A DNA stretch of 64,000 nt from Lepeophtheirus salmonis (taxonomy: Eukaryota > Arthropoda > Copepoda > Siphonostomatoida > Caligidae): contig NC_052134.2 of assembly GCF_016086655.4 (NCBI RefSeq), forward strand, positions 35,463,971 through 35,527,970, in the 5' to 3' direction. A program made the translations under genes and the position numbers. Of the stretch, positions 45,601 through 59,002 are shown one piece after another (positions within the stretch are counted from its first letter, which is position 1; the number at the start of each line of letters is the position of its first letter). Below the pieces are notes generated by a model. The model saw only the letters and a list, made by a program, of their open reading frames with translations. It was not told where the DNA came from and did no database searches.

Positions 45601-48149
45601 CATGTTTTAATTTGTTATTGTAAATTTCCAATCATTTTTGAATCAACTTCGTAACAATTTGACTTAATTATTTTCTTTGTGGAGTGTGATTATTTAATAC
45701 ATATATGATGATATCCAGATAGTTTTTTGTATATTGAAATCCCTTTTAGCTAATTGATTAAGCCCATACTGTTTTCACTAAGTTAGAATTTCAAAAATAA
45801 CTTTTAGAATCCTTGGGTTGTAGCTTATTTCAATTTGTTTGATTTCAATTTATTCTATCACTTATTTGGATATTATATTATTAGCAAATACTAGGGAGAT
45901 TTATAGCGATGATTTAAATGATAAAAAACTTTAAATAGTTATCAATTGTATTTTTTGTGTCAAAAATACAACTAAATGTTCGTTCATATTGTATATTCCT
46001 GAAAATCGTCCACTCTATGTTGTAATATATAATATATGTTATATGTCTATATTATAATTTTTGGTACTCCCTGAATTTATAGAAGATAATCTTAGTTCTC
46101 CCCTTATATTTATGTCGTTGTTGTTGATTCTTTGTCTTTCCGCTCTTTCCCAAGAGTCCTTTAGTATCTACCAATTAACTCACAGGGAGGAACGAAGATT
46201 TTTAGATGTAATTATGTTTCAGTAAGAAACAATCTAAAAGTTTGGACCAATGCATATGAGGCATAAATATTAAATTTTTTAAAAAAGAGTTAAACTTTCA
46301 AAAATTAATGGTAATTGAGCTATCTTTAAATATTCATTAAAGATCTCAAACATTGTCAGTCGTATTTTTTTATTACATGAATCGCTTTTTAACCCTTTTC
46401 AGCAAAAAAATGATATGAATTGTACCTTTTAATTATTTACATTTTACTTATAACATATTATTATTATTATTTTTTTTTTTTGCATGATCATTTATCAGTG
46501 CTTCACAAAAAGACTTCAGGACCGAAGATTGTCAATTTCTGATGAAACCAACAGATATATCTATACTAGTACATTAAGATCACGGGGTCGTGGGGTCATG
46601 GGGGTCCACTGTTTGGAAGAATTGCCGGACTGCAACTTGGTTAAGGTTGGTTGAGAGATCCAATAGAGACTACTTTACGAACGGGGGAGAATTAAACAAC
46701 ACGTGAGTATCTCTTAATATAAACATTTACATTTTTGTTTGCTGTCAATTTTGCTGGTTGTATTGATTGGTTAAATTCGAATTACCTCTTGTTTTTAAGC
46801 TGTGAACAATTCCAATCAATGATTAAACAATTTATAAATACATAGTTGGGAGGAATGGGTCTTTAGACCTTTTGTTTTGAAGGAAAGGATGTGATATACA
46901 ATAAGGAAAACAGCGAGATACAAATCAACATGTGACAAAGATTAAACTTTGTTGACTTTTTGGGAATATCATTTTGTATATAAGAGGTTTACTATTAGTA
47001 AAGCTAGGTGATTATTTAATAGTTTATAAATATTGGAGCCTCTTGGAATGTTTTAATAAGTAAATATAGTTTTTGCAACAACACCAATGATTTATATAGA
47101 TACCTACATCGACTTAAATCGCAAAAAATAAACGAGTGAATATTTTAAGTAGTTGAGCATCATTGCAAAGAATGGTTTGTTATTTCAAAATCTCATTTTG
47201 GATTCTTTCTCCCTCTAGCTGGAATGATTTATATCCCAAAGTTAAATGGAACAAACTAGAGCTTAATTGATACTTGAAAAATGGTAATAAATAGAAACGA
47301 TGCTTCTCTCTCCCTCCCCCTTAATAAGCCCCCTCTTTTAAAAGAACCTATTTTTCATGAGGCTTTGCGCTTCCTAGGTAGATCTTATATTACTACTATA
47401 ACATTTTATAAGAACTAATTATATATATATATATATATATTATAGATATATAGATGCTCTAGATAACTACGTAATTTGTATAATTGAATCTATACTAACT
47501 GTAATAATCAACAGCCTCACTAATATAGTTCTTATTCCCTATCTCTCTTTTTGTCCAGAAGAGGTTCATTGTTACCCTCTCGTCCTTCTGAAAAATAATT
47601 ATATTATGATCAAGGACTAATTCAAGGACCCCCCTCCCTCCCCAAAAAACAAACAAAAAACATAGTACATTACCAAGTGCATATAGAGGATCTCACTTGC
47701 TACTCGACTTGGGCTTGAGCTCATAATTGAAAGAAAATGCAAATGCTGCATGTTCAAACTTAGTCTCAAGATTTTGCTCACTTGTACATGTCCTTGAATC
47801 AAGAATGTTACTAGGATGTTCCTTAGGGTGCTGGTGTTGTTGGGCTTTTTGACAAAACTTTCTCAATCTTAATACAATGTTTTTTTAAGCCAAATTTATC
47901 AAGTGATTTGTAAAAAAAAATGACTTTGAAATTATAATTTTTAGTTAGTGACAAAAAAATAGAAATTTTGACAAAAAATACTAATTTTTAGACAAATTGA
48001 TAACATTATCATAGGGAGGGGGATATGTATCCCTCCACCTACGTAGCCATAGACCTACACTTAATATTTTTATTGAGTCCAGTTTGCATCCTCTGATTTC
48101 TTTTCAGATCCCTTTTAATAATGACAAGTATAAGGCTAGTCTTGAATTA
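42696..48149. other. Long AT-rich region without a recognised gene
   Basis: No supported gene over about 5.4 kb. A local duplication (43645-43690 and 43731-43785, both with AAGCAATAACTTAGTTT), an (AT)n microsatellite at 47420-47441, and a GC-rich patch with an exon-like frame at 46579-46701 are the only features. The exon-like patch is discussed as a finding because support is weak. Confidence 0.45.
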
Positions 48150-48330
48150 TGTATAAGCTAACTTGTGTGTCCAAGTTTAGTCTTAAGCCTTTGAATGTGA
48201 GATCATGGTGGTGTAACTTTTTTTTAAAATATGGGATCAATTCAAGTCGATTCACAAGTTTTCTAAGCCAAAGTGGGGACTTTGACTCGAGAGCAAGGAC
48301 TCGACTTGGACTAAACCATTTTTTTACACT
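48150..48330 (+). repeat. Family G repeat, copy near 48.2 kb
   Basis: It has AAGTGGGGACTTTGACTCGA and AAGGACTCGACTTGGACTAA, diagnostic of family G. The two overlapping open frames here come from the repeat and are not genes. Confidence 0.5.
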
Positions 48331-48559
48331 GTTACTCACAATCGCTCCAATTTTTTCCATGAAATATATAGAAAGTTCTTTTCATACCACTTTATATATT
48401 GGAATTGTAAATTTTTGGGAATATAAGAACATTTCATAAGAGTCATTTCAATTTTATCACTGGATATAAGACACTCTTTAAAGTATATTTTATAGGTTAT
48501 AATAAAATATTTTAGAATGGGAAACTTTATTTTTATTCTTTCAATCTAGAGTTGATAAT

Positions 48560-48832
48560 ATATGATTAGTAAGTAATCGCTGGCGTGTGTTCTCAATAAA
48601 CACTGGTGATTTATTAGGAATTTAAAAGTGTAAGTCGTTGTTCGACTTAAAGTAGAATTGATCGATAACAGAGTAATTCCTGCTTATGTCCTTGCTAGAA
48701 ATTATGGAATGGGATATGTGTGTATTTTCTTCCACTCAAAGCTTTTTGTAGCTAATGTAATTAAACATCATAATAGCTAAGCTGCTTTTCTACAAAATAT
48801 TCTTCAAATTGTCAGGGGTACAATGTTTTTTT
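48560..48832 (+). repeat. Family A repeat, left arm of inverted pair 2
   Basis: It runs from AGTAATCGCTGGCGTGTG through GTTCGACTTAAAGTAGAATT and ATAGCTAAGCTGC to CTTCAAATTGTCAGG, stopping at the same point as the left arm of pair 1. The opposite-oriented copy is at 49448-49690. Confidence 0.7.
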
Positions 48833-49447
48833 AAAATATTTTTTAAACATACTGGTATGGGTATATGATTCTACAATTCTAGGTATGATACTTTAATCAA
48901 ACTTGTCACTTGAAAATTAACTTGGACTTCTAATAAACGTCTCTTTAAAAGCTTTGATTTATTCATGTACAAAGTATCTCACAATAAAGAAAACAAATAA
49001 CCCACTAAGAACAACGATTATTTATCTTCAAGCTCACGTATAATGAAGGGTTAAATTAAATGAATAAAATATCAGTTCCTAATGAGGACAAAACATACAT
49101 TTATGTGCATATATAAGCAGCTACAAATGATATCATTAATAATCACGATTGATGAGTTTAAGAAGTCAAGTATTAAATATGTATGGCATAGGGTTGATAA
49201 TGAATTAACTATCTACGATGACTATTATCGATTCCTTTTGTATCGAATATGGAACATATTATTATATCAGAGTAATAATTAATAGCTAGTGTTGCATTCC
49301 AGTATTACTCAAACTCCAAAAAACTCGAAGTCGCCCGAAACATTATTGCAAAAGTCAACTAAACACAAACTGGAATGATTTAAAATAATAAATTTTCGAG
49401 TATAGATTAATTTCAGAATTGATAAGGCCCTGATCATAGTTACGGCC

Positions 49448-49690
49448 AATAGTGTATAAAATATACCTTTTCGGAATGCAAAAATACAATAAACAAAATT
49501 TTATTAGACGTTTTATTAGATCAGCTGCAAGCAGTCGTGAGATGAAGGCAATAAACAAAAATCCCACTCCTTAGATAGCAAGGATATTTAGACTGGAATG
49601 ACTCCACTGTGGATCTTCAATTTTATTCCGAGTACACCAATGACTTACACTTATGTTAGTCTCAGTCATTCAAGTGATAACTTTATGCTT
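49448..49690 (-). repeat. Family A repeat, right arm of inverted pair 2
   Basis: It has ATTAGATCAGCTGCAAGCAG, AATCCCACTCCTTAGATAGC and CCACTGTGGATCTTCAATTT, the reverse of the left arm. The segment between AAAAATACAATAAAC and the AGATCAGCTGC block is shortened relative to other copies. Confidence 0.7.
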
Positions 49691-49962
49691 GTATATTCCC
49701 TTCTCAAAAATAAAATAATAATTACTACTACGAAACCGCTCCCGCTTTCTGGAACATATTAAATACAACTCTAGTAACAGCTTTGATTCTGATATCTTTA
49801 TTTTAGCGAAAAGTACAATAAAATAATTTTACGACTACAAGGTTAATGAAAAGGTGGAACAATGAAGTAAAAAATGTAAATACATTATATTAATCCATCT
49901 ATTCAATAACAAAATCCCTTTAGGGTGATATTTTCTTAAGAGGGTCTTCATTTGATCTATTT

Positions 49963-49988
49963 AAAAAAAAAAAAAAAAAAAAAAAAAA
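49963..49988 (+). repeat. Poly(A) run, 26 bases
   Basis: An uninterrupted A run, possibly the tail of an old retroposed copy. I could not identify the source sequence. Confidence 0.9.
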
Positions 49989-49999
49989 CTCTAATTCTA

Positions 50000-51490
50000 A
50001 ATTAAAAAGATTTATTAGTTACAATATGCTAATATCCATAATAGAAAAATAAAATACAACAAAAATAATCTAATAGATGTACGTACGATAGGGTGAGACT
50101 GGTGGCCAAAAATTCTTAGATTTTGACGGATGAAGATTAACAACGGGTTTTTTTTTTGGTACCGTGTATGGTCCTAATAAAAATATGTTTGCAATTTCAT
50201 TGACATATTATCTATTGAGCAGAAAGCAAATGAAATGTGTAGAAAAGTGTCAAAAAACTTTTTTTTTTAATGTGCGTTGTTAATGTTTTTTGTAGAGTAT
50301 TTGGACCGTCAACACGAAAAAACCTAGAATATTTTTAGCAAAAAGGAGTGTGAATTAAATTTGTACCTTCAACAAATAATTACCGTAAATGTTTTATCAA
50401 CAAATTATTTTTAGCAACGCTTTGAGTGTGTTGCACATTGCACTAAATTGATCGTCAGAATATAAAATGGTAAAAAATTCTAAGGACCGGTATTCCGGAA
50501 GGGCCTATAGGAATCGTCCTAAGACTGAACGTAACCGAACAAATTGACCCAACCCAACAATAATTTGTATGCATCTAGATTTAGTATGTATTTTAGATAT
50601 AAAAATTTATAAATGCCCTCCCCACAATTAGTAAGATAAATCAATTAATTGAAATTATTGTTTGTAAAGGACTACCTTTCAAATGTTTACTTTAATAAAA
50701 AAATGTCAGACTAGAACAAGAACAAAAAAATCTTCCAAAATCCAAAAACATATCCAATCATTAGTAGTAATGACCGATATAATTAATTTTAAATATATAA
50801 AGTAGAATATTTTCCTGTGGCGTTAGCACTGTTGATGTGGTACATCCTGGGGCATAGACAACTAAGCATTATTATAATAAAAAATCCTTTTCCAATCATA
50901 TTTTCGAAAATAATGAACTATTTGGATGCCTTTTCCTCACTCCCTTCAAAATGCTCATGCCTAAATATACCTAATTGGAGAAAATAAACCTGACCAATAG
51001 AGGAAAAATCGGGATGATCACTTAATATGCACATAGCACTTAACAATGTAACAATATTAAGTTCTTTAAAGACACGAAATGCAGTGTGGATAATTTTAAA
51101 TGCATTGTTGCATATTGATGAAATCAGAGTTTTCAATTAACTTGTATGAGCATTAAGCCCATAGATTTTTTAAATATATTTCATGCAGTCTTAATAGAAA
51201 TTAAATATTTTTAAATGTAGGGCAAGGAAGAGAAATCCTCAATTCCTAATTGGTTTTTGTTATTCTTTTTTCTACTAATAAATATTCCTAATGTCATAAA
51301 AATGATTTATTCTTCTTATTTTTAAGATATACAAAATATAATGCAAATTTCGTGATTATAAATGCACTAGGGATAGGTTTCAGATATTTTTTTCCTAAGC
51401 AGAATCGACATGAGTAGTTGAACTTCAGATTCAGGGGGAAACGTGTTATATAAAACATGCGACTTAATTACAGATACAATGTTAACGTTG
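50000..51490. other. AT-rich spacer, nothing recognised
   Basis: No gene, RNA or obvious repeat boundary. A 72-codon minus-strand frame at 50918-51136 has no recognisable motif. Confidence 0.45.
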
Positions 51491-51497
51491 TAAATCC

Positions 51498-51765
51498 TAA
51501 GCATTTTCGGCGTGTAAAAAAAACAACAATCCAAAATTAAGATGGTAACCCTAAGAATTGGAAGAATGTTGGAGATCAGCTTAGCTGTCATGACGTTTCA
51601 TTAAGCTAGCTGTTAGATAAAGAAAATAAACAAAAATCCAACTTCGTACCAGGTATGGGCATAGGCAGGAACTACTACGTTCTTGATCCTCAAATCTACT
51701 GTTAGTCCAACAAGGACTCTCCACCATTCATGATCACACACACACACATGTGGTTATAATTATAT
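51498..51765 (-). repeat. Family A repeat, solo minus-strand copy 2
   Basis: It has CTTAGCTGTCATGACGTTTC, AACAAAAATCCAAC, TCAAATCTACTGTTAGTCCA and ACAAGGACTCTCCACC, and ends CATGATCACACAC. It extends into a short (AC)n run. Confidence 0.7.
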
Positions 51766-53405
51766 TTATATGTTCTCTCTTCAAATATGAAATAATAATG
51801 ATGACAGGTTTTGAGAATATAAAAAGCCTGTTCATGTTGCGAAAAAAAAATTTGCACACTCAAATTTTTTTTGGATTTACAGTACTATACTTAATCTCTA
51901 TTCACATCGAGCTTATTTATCTACGTGTAACCTTGTCCATCAAAAAGAACAGGAAAATTTGAAAACAAAACAAAATATAGGTTAGCTAACATTTTGTACA
52001 TACTTTTTTTGTTATAACTGTTTATTAATATGTACATTGAATGGATAATTTTAAGAATATAAGAGTCAATGAGTATGAGATCACAAATTTTTTAGTTAAA
52101 TGAAGGTCTTTGATTTATATATATAAGTTATAAGTAATATTTATTTTTTTGAGTTCATAATACGTAGAGTCGGTGGCTTTAAAACATCCAAGAGGCAACT
52201 TATCCAAACTGAAGAAAGGTAAATACAGTGTCTCTTTGTACACTTCAGAAAGCTATTCGGGATTACGAAAATCCATTAGCACGTCGTTATCCAAACTGTA
52301 TTCCACACCATTTGTTTCTCACAAAAGAAAATTAAAAAAGGCTAATTATTCCCGACTATGGAATAATTATTATTGAGATTTGTTCATGTAGCTTAACAAG
52401 AACTAATCAAACTCAACGCATTAATGCTTAGAACAATAATAAGAGGAGCAAAACAGAAAAATCGACAGTTGCCATCTAAATACATTGTGCATTTATATAT
52501 TTGTGAGTGAACGCCATGTCAGAAGTACAAAATCATGCAGTAATTCAACTAAATACTCCCTATGGACGCTATTAAAAACTTCCTTCCGGTGCGTGTAAAA
52601 TAATACTAAGTTTTTTACTTGGCAATATGCATTTGCACCTCACTCAGGAGATTTAAATCATTGAAGGTCGATAAAGAAATAAAGAAGCAAAAAACTTGAT
52701 AAGTCATAAACATATAAAATAAATTTGTATATATGGCGTCATTTTACTCTTTTTTTTTTGACTTACAAACCAGGAGTCCATATTTTTTACTACTTAAAGA
52801 ATTAACTGAAATAACTTAATAGCACTCTCAATTTTGTCTGTTAAGACATTTTCGTTTTATTATTGGTTATAATTAATCAATGAATTGACAGTGTATAAGA
52901 AAATAATTACAGTAATTCAGATTCAAGAACAAGCAGCCTGCCAGCAGATATTTATGTTATTAGTATTTTACTGGCACCGGGAGGTAGATTTGATTAACGT
53001 CCCTAGTAATGCATCTAGGTTACTGAAAAGTGATAATCATGAGCCTACTAGAATGGAGAGGAGCAACAACAAAAGTGGCTTCCTCTCTTTTGAATCAGTC
53101 GCTGGGGATGAGTACACATTTATTGCTCATCTATTAAGGGGGATGATGACGTCAACATAAAAACTATCATCCATTTCTTTCGTGTAGTCATTCATCACTT
53201 CTACATAATTACTCCTACAAAATGGAAAATAAATATATTGTGAGCTAAATCAAGAAAATGAAAAATGATCATTTTTTAGACATCATAACATTTACATGTC
53301 GACCACCAATCATGAACATATTTTGGTTAATATCAGCTTGTAAGCTTTGCATTCAATTTTATAGGATAAATTGAGATCCCCAATAGTATTAGCTATTGTT
53401 TAGAG
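51766..53405. other. AT-rich spacer with two unrecognised short open frames
   Basis: Plus-strand frames at 52173-52376 (67 codons) and 52885-53160 (91 codons) have somewhat balanced composition. They show no motif, splice context or homology I can recognise, so I do not call them genes. Confidence 0.4.
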
Positions 53406-54180
53406 CAGGGGCCGGGTAACTTTTCTAGGGATATCCCAAAAGAACTTGTAGCTAAATTTACCCCAAACTAGTGTCATGATATTTATATAATTATTTCATT
53501 TAACACTAGGAAGTAAAAATCCTTCTTTAAGGCATGGAAATAACACACAAGAAAAATCTTTGTGAATTACACATTTACAAATAGTTATTATTTCCATCAT
53601 TACAATTATTTTACTTCATATATTTCAAAATGCTAGAAAAACAAAATAAACAAATGTTATTGGATCCACAATGTATCATGGTGGACAATGTTTATTTCTT
53701 CTAGCATTAGAATGGCAGAGAAAGAAATCAAATGAAAAAAATATTGCAAACTTGAATCTTTTATTTATATCAGTTTTTTGGCCTTGAAGAATGATTTGTT
53801 CATCTTTGATACAACAGTCTCAATATCATGGATTTTTGATGTCAGTGCTACTTGGATGCTGTTGTCAGGATCCAACCAGTTTCTGTATTTTGTTTTGAAA
53901 ATTATGAGGCTAGAAAAACTTTGTTCCCAAAGGTAGGTTATTGCAAAGGGTAGCAGCTTTTTAGTTGCTTGCAAATGTGTAGTTCTATGTAAAAGCCTTT
54001 GCAGCTTTTGGCATCAAAAATCTTGAGAAGTCATCATTGCCCTCAAATTCAATGCTTATTTCACCGTTGGGACGAAGTTCAATAAGTTCTTCAGCCTATC
54101 CTTCATTCACTAAGGTTTCAGTCTTCCATTCCCCTCAAAAGCTTATAAATTAATTCAATTGGGGAAATATACCCCTGTTC
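53406..54180 (-). mobile_element. hAT transposon 3' portion with terminal repeat
   Basis: CAGGGGCCGGGTAAC at 53406-53420 is a hAT-type terminal inverted repeat. The transposase relic on the minus strand points toward this end, as expected for the 3' end of a hAT element. The other terminus was not found, so the 5' part is probably lost. Confidence 0.7.
53765..54105 (-). pseudogene. hAT-family transposase C-terminal dimerisation region (relic)
   Basis: The frame 53974-53765 reads KKLLPFAITYLWEQSFSSLI, then KTKYRNWLDPDNSIQVALTS, then HDIETVVSKMN. This is the conserved C-terminal dimerisation block shared by hAT transposases and their domesticated relatives (ZBED5/FAM200-type proteins). The usual Cys-Glu pair after TYL is replaced by Trp-Glu. 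Just upstream, in a second frame, EELIELRPNGEISIEFEGND with FSRFLMPKAAKAF is also family-like. The frameshift near 53975 and the missing N-terminal zinc finger and catalytic core make it a pseudogene. Confidence 0.78.
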
Positions 54181-55080
54181 CCCGACTACTGGTTCCGAGC
54201 CTTCACTTAATGTATTGGACTTAATTTGATCCCGATATTGCATTTTTTTTATATCTACCTTTTTTTAAATTATTTCATATTGGCAATGAGTTTTTACTTC
54301 TGTAAGTGCAATTTGCGACGTCGTGAAACGATTTATTAACATAATTTCTTAATAGCAAAGTATAATAATGAATTCGCCGATCAATACAAAATACGTAATC
54401 CATCTCCAATTAAAAAAAAATCATTCTAGTTTTCTTTTGTGTTGAAGTGTCATATTTATGGCAAATACTCGGATAAAAACGTGGGTCCTCACACATATAT
54501 AAAGATTTTCATCGTTTTTTTATATTATACCGCTTGGGTAACTGTTTTTGTGGGTATTTTTTACAATTATGTTCCGGGTACAAGTCAATGGGTTCAAATA
54601 TTAACCGAAAGCCATCTCTAAAAAGCAGTAATAAATACTTGAAAGACATCAATTGTATTTTAAATTCTCATACGAATGTATTTTCAGTTAAGCATAATCT
54701 CTTTTCATGGAACTTCAAAATATGTTGCATAACTGATGATATAAAACTTGTGTTAAATATCCTCAGGGTAAATATATTGTATAATTTTTTTTTTTTTTTT
54801 TTGTAAGGTTGTTTTTTCTCAAAGGTAACTTTGCATTTTTATAAATCTACCTTTACATGCATATATGTATATTGAAGTTTCTTGACAATAACATCACACT
54901 CGAAACAAGTATAAATGTTTAAACTCAAAAGTGAAAGACAAAATGATGTTAGTCAAAGTTTAATGACTTATTTAAATATTAGAAAAAAAGTTTGAAGGAA
55001 TATGAAGATGATTAAAATATTGAAATATCACTTAGGAACAAATAAGAACAATATAAAAAGAGCACTTATAATTTGATGGA
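54181..55080. other. AT-rich spacer, nothing recognised
   Basis: The stretch contains an 18-20 base T run near 54785. The overlapping open frames at 54439-54806 are not protein-like. Confidence 0.45.
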
Positions 55081-55084
55081 ACAC

Positions 55085-55470
55085 ATCATAGAGTAATTGG
55101 GGATGCCCCCAGGGGGAGGGCTGGAGGGGCTGTAGCCCCTTCCCATATTAAGTAATTTTTTATTCCTACTAGAAAATATAATATTTCAATTTTTTTTTCA
55201 AAAAATTTAATATTTGAACTTTAATTTTAGAATGTTTTTCCAAAAAAATTCAATTATTTCCGAACAGCTCTTGATTTTTTTCCCCAAAAATCAAATTTTT
55301 GTGAATAGCTATAAATTTTTGAAATTTTTCTCCGAAAAATTTAATATTTGAAATTTTTTCCAGAAAAATTTAAATTTTCAAATTTTTTTCCAAGCAAATT
55401 GTAAGTCTTGGATTAAAAAAAAATACCCAGCCACCCCCAGAAATATATCCCTGTGAACGTCTGTGGTAAT
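55085..55470 (+). repeat. Family B repeat, copy 3 (best ends)
   Basis: The head GGGGATGCCCCCAGGGGGAG, followed by GCTGGAGGGGCTGTAGCCCC, gives nested GC palindromes. The body repeats GTGAATAGCTATAAATTTTT and TTTCTCCGAAAAATTTAATA. The tail has CAGCCACCCCCAGAAATATA and CCCTGTGAACGTCTG. It is a good reference copy of the family. Confidence 0.75.
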
Positions 55471-58309
55471 ACCTTTATTCTATCAAACAACCTTTTCTTT
55501 GAAAATAAATAGTAAAAAGGCCCAAAATCACATGGTAGTTGTCCAATTCTTTCCAACTAAGGAACTATTATACAATCATTGTTGGGAATTGATTTAAAGA
55601 AGATAATTCAAATTCAACCAATCATCGTTCAGCACACTGGTTAGGGAAAAAATAGTATGAAACAACGTCAGCTCCAAAGAAAATACTCTGTATATTTTTT
55701 GTGTTATCGATATAGGGCCATGAAAACGAAATATATAGAGGTGACAAGATGCTCGTTTTGTGTCAGCAAAGAATATAGTTGAGAATAAGGGTTTATGACG
55801 TCACATTTGTTAAGTTTTCGTACATTAACAGGTTAAGAACTTCATTGATATAATAGTCAGCAATTTTAACTAGTGAAATAATATTAATCTCGGACTGACT
55901 TTGATGATGGGATAAAAAGTTAACCAATGACTCAACTTCTCTCCTTTATCTGACGTTGAAATTATAATACACTTTAATACCCATTGCAGTAGTTCATGCT
56001 CATTTTTATAGACTGAAAACTTTACTCTACTACAGCTTTCCTATTTCCCATTAACAATCGAAATCTCTTTGTATTTTCTATGTATTTATTTAAATATGGA
56101 ACTTACAATTGAATTTCGATAATGTTCTTAATTATTAGAGATGTATCGGTTTTTTTTAATGCCCCTTTCTAAATCTTAAAGATACGTACGAATTGGACGC
56201 AAAAGGCCGTTCCATAGAGTAATCTTTGCTAAAGACGTTCACATAAATATCAGACAATGGCAAATAATCATCAATCAATCTTCACCAAACTTTTTAACGA
56301 ATAATAAGTACTGTACTTAGGCCTAAATTATTAAGAATATAGTTACAAACCAATTTCGTACTTAAAATGTACTTAAAGTAATTATAAACTCATTCAGTTA
56401 GTATAGTTTAATTTATTGGTTTGTTTAAAATTTTGAAAGATTTTAAGTCCCATATTAAAGCCCAATAGCAAGGTTTTTAAAACGATGCTGCATATCTTAT
56501 ATTGGGATTCAAAAATTTTAGCGTCAATTCGAGGAACAAGTTTTCTTAATCAAAGTCGGTTAAAAACGTTGATATATCTAATGGTAATCTTATTATTGAA
56601 AAAGGGAGAATAAGTGCATTTGGCTTGTAAAAATAGACTACTCTTATTTTGGAAAATTAGCTTGTATAAGTTATTTTATGCCAAAATAGTATTCTCATAC
56701 TTTTCCACAATAGAAGCCGCTTAAACAAAGATATCTTTTTTTTGTGAAACTTAAGGGTGGTAAAGAGATAAATATTTAGGGCTTTCCTGAGAAAGGTCTT
56801 GTATTGACAATGTTTAAGACCCGATAAAACCTTTATAAATGAATATTTTCAATTGATTTTTGAATTATACGTAAATGAAAAAAATCAGAGACTGACTGTA
56901 TGGAACGTGGGACTCGACCAACTCTAAGTTCTATATAAAGGACCGATACAACCCTACTAATTAGAAGAGAATGAAGGTGTCTATAATATGAAGTGATTAC
57001 TAATATAGGTAGGTATTACAGGAAGAGGGATATATATAATACAAGCCCATTTAAGGCCTTTGGTGCATTTATTTACCACTACCCATAAGTATGAATTTTT
57101 CAATCTACATGGAACATTTATTTATTAATTTTTGTTTATCTCTCGTCTGGAGTACGTTAATAAATATAAATTTAGTATTAATTATTTACAGGGACGCTGA
57201 ATTGCTCAAAATTCCTACACGAATACAGAGTGTTGTTCAAATGAAAATTACGGCTTTCATATCTTGTCACAGATAAGATCTAAAAATTAAATTTCTAATG
57301 GAAAAGTTCTTGTGATCCTGCTTGGAATTCATTTTTAATTCATTTTTTTACAGTTTTATTTCATTTTGAAATTAGGTTGTTAAAAGATTAACCTACCGCC
57401 AGTAGGCTAAGCATAGTGATTTATAATAACATATTGTTTTATGAGGGAATATCTTACTGTTAATAAAATTTAGGGACAGTTTCAAAGATACTCCATTTTC
57501 TTAGGCAAGTGAGTAGAATAGAGTTGAAAAATGTATAAGAAACTGACGTTTCTTGATAGTATTTCTAAATATAACAATGTTGATATCTTGAACGCAATAA
57601 CAGCTTGCTATAGAGAGAGAATTAGATGAATGAAGGAGTGGTGGCCTATATTTAAAAGGTCAGTAATGCTCCTTATTTTCTAAACTCTTCAAGACTAGGA
57701 CGCATGTTTTGTTTAAAATGTATCTGTCATATTGATCTGGTTTCCTTAGATTTTTTTTAGAAAACAGCTGCTAAAAACTTGAGAGACGACAATGGTTTTT
57801 TTCTTAATAGGTCTACTCCTCCGTTAAGTCATTGCAAAAGTCTAATTTGTTAAGGAAAGAATAAATTTGGTTGTTGCAGATTCGAATATTGTGCAATATC
57901 CAGATTGTTTTTATAATTATTACAAATAGTTATAATTATACTAGTATTTATGATATTTTTTATTGGAATTTTGTCAATGTAAATACAATATAAACATATC
58001 TGAATATGTTTATTTAACTTTTTGAGACTGAATCCAACAATTTAACAACAAATATTTTTTCAAATCAAATATTTCTTCTTACATCTAAATGTTCCTGTTA
58101 CCGTCAATAGATTAATTAATTAACCGGCTCGTATCGGGGTCTCAGGGATATATATCGTGCGTATACATGTCTAAGTATATATATGTACCTATTTAGTCAC
58201 TTAAAAGTGTACACGCACAATAGATGTGGTAACTCACCTTAAATGTAATTAAGTGATTCCATGTAGATTTTAGATAAATTATCCTTTCTCTCAAGGACAT
58301 TTTTTTTTG
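55471..58309. other. AT-rich spacer, nothing recognised
   Basis: No gene or RNA is visible. Near 56890-56960 a short patch (GGGACTCGACCAACTC, then GGACCGATACAACCCTAC) resembles the ends of the TAGTGTTG repeat group. Confidence 0.45.
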
Positions 58310-58740
58310 ATAAAGACTCATATTCGACTCGAGTCAAAAAAATTTGGATGTTAGGACTCTATACCAACATTTAATCTTCAGTCGAGTTCAAGTATTTGAG
58401 AATTTTCACATTATATCTAATGCGGTTTCTCCTTTTTAATGTATGCACATTAACTCTTCTTTCAATTAGAAATGAGCGTCTGTAGTCTTTACTGTTATTT
58501 GAAGTGATACTAGAAATTTGGCAAGCCATTACTCGAAAGTCTGCTTATAACCAACTCAAGTAAAGCTTCAACACTATGAACCCTATATAATAATGAAGCA
58601 CTTTAAATCAACTTAAAAGAAATCAGAGAACTCTATAAAAACATTCAAACTGTACTTGACTTGGACTTATGCACAATGATTTGAGGTTCAACTTGAATGT
58701 GCAGTATAATGACTTTTTGCTACTTCTAAGTTTAAATAAA
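58310..58740 (+). repeat. Family G repeat, copy near 58.5 kb
   Basis: It has ATTCGACTCGAGTCAAAAAA, CAGTCGAGTTCAAGTATTTG, AACCCTATATAATAATGAAG and TACTTGACTTGGACTTATGC, shared with the copies at 8.1 and 18.5 kb. It directly precedes a SINE. Confidence 0.55.
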
Positions 58741-58752
58741 GTCGAATTTATC

Positions 58753-58880
58753 GAGTGTAGCTCAGTGAACAACAAGCTCCGTAGAAATTATTCTCTTGAA
58801 AGTAATGTTTGAAGGTTCGATACTCGCCTGTACATACAGAAGGAAATGTAAACATAAATAGCGTAATAAATCAGAAGCAT
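58753..58880 (+). repeat. tRNA-derived SINE, copy 3
   Basis: GTGTAGCTCAGTGAACAAC (A box) and GGTTCGATAC at 58814-58823 (B box), with AGAAATTATTCTCTTGAA between them as in the other copies. The 3' body (AGCGTAATAAATCAGAAGCA) is shorter and diverged. Confidence 0.65.
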
Positions 58881-59002
58881 ATAATTGTTCGCTGTTGTTG
58901 TGGGCAACCTGAACAGTGTTTCTTTATTAATTTTTATAATAAATCTGTTACTTTTATTACTATTATTTTTTCATTCTTGAGGAGAGAAACTCTAACTATA
59001 GC

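Noticed and set aside
48136..48439. Two overlapping open frames on opposite strands
   Set aside because: Both are produced by a family G repeat. Similar frames appear at the inverted copy near 30.4 kb.
52173..53160. Two short plus-strand frames (67 and 91 codons)
   Set aside because: No signature, no signal peptide and no splice partners. The evidence is too weak to call genes.
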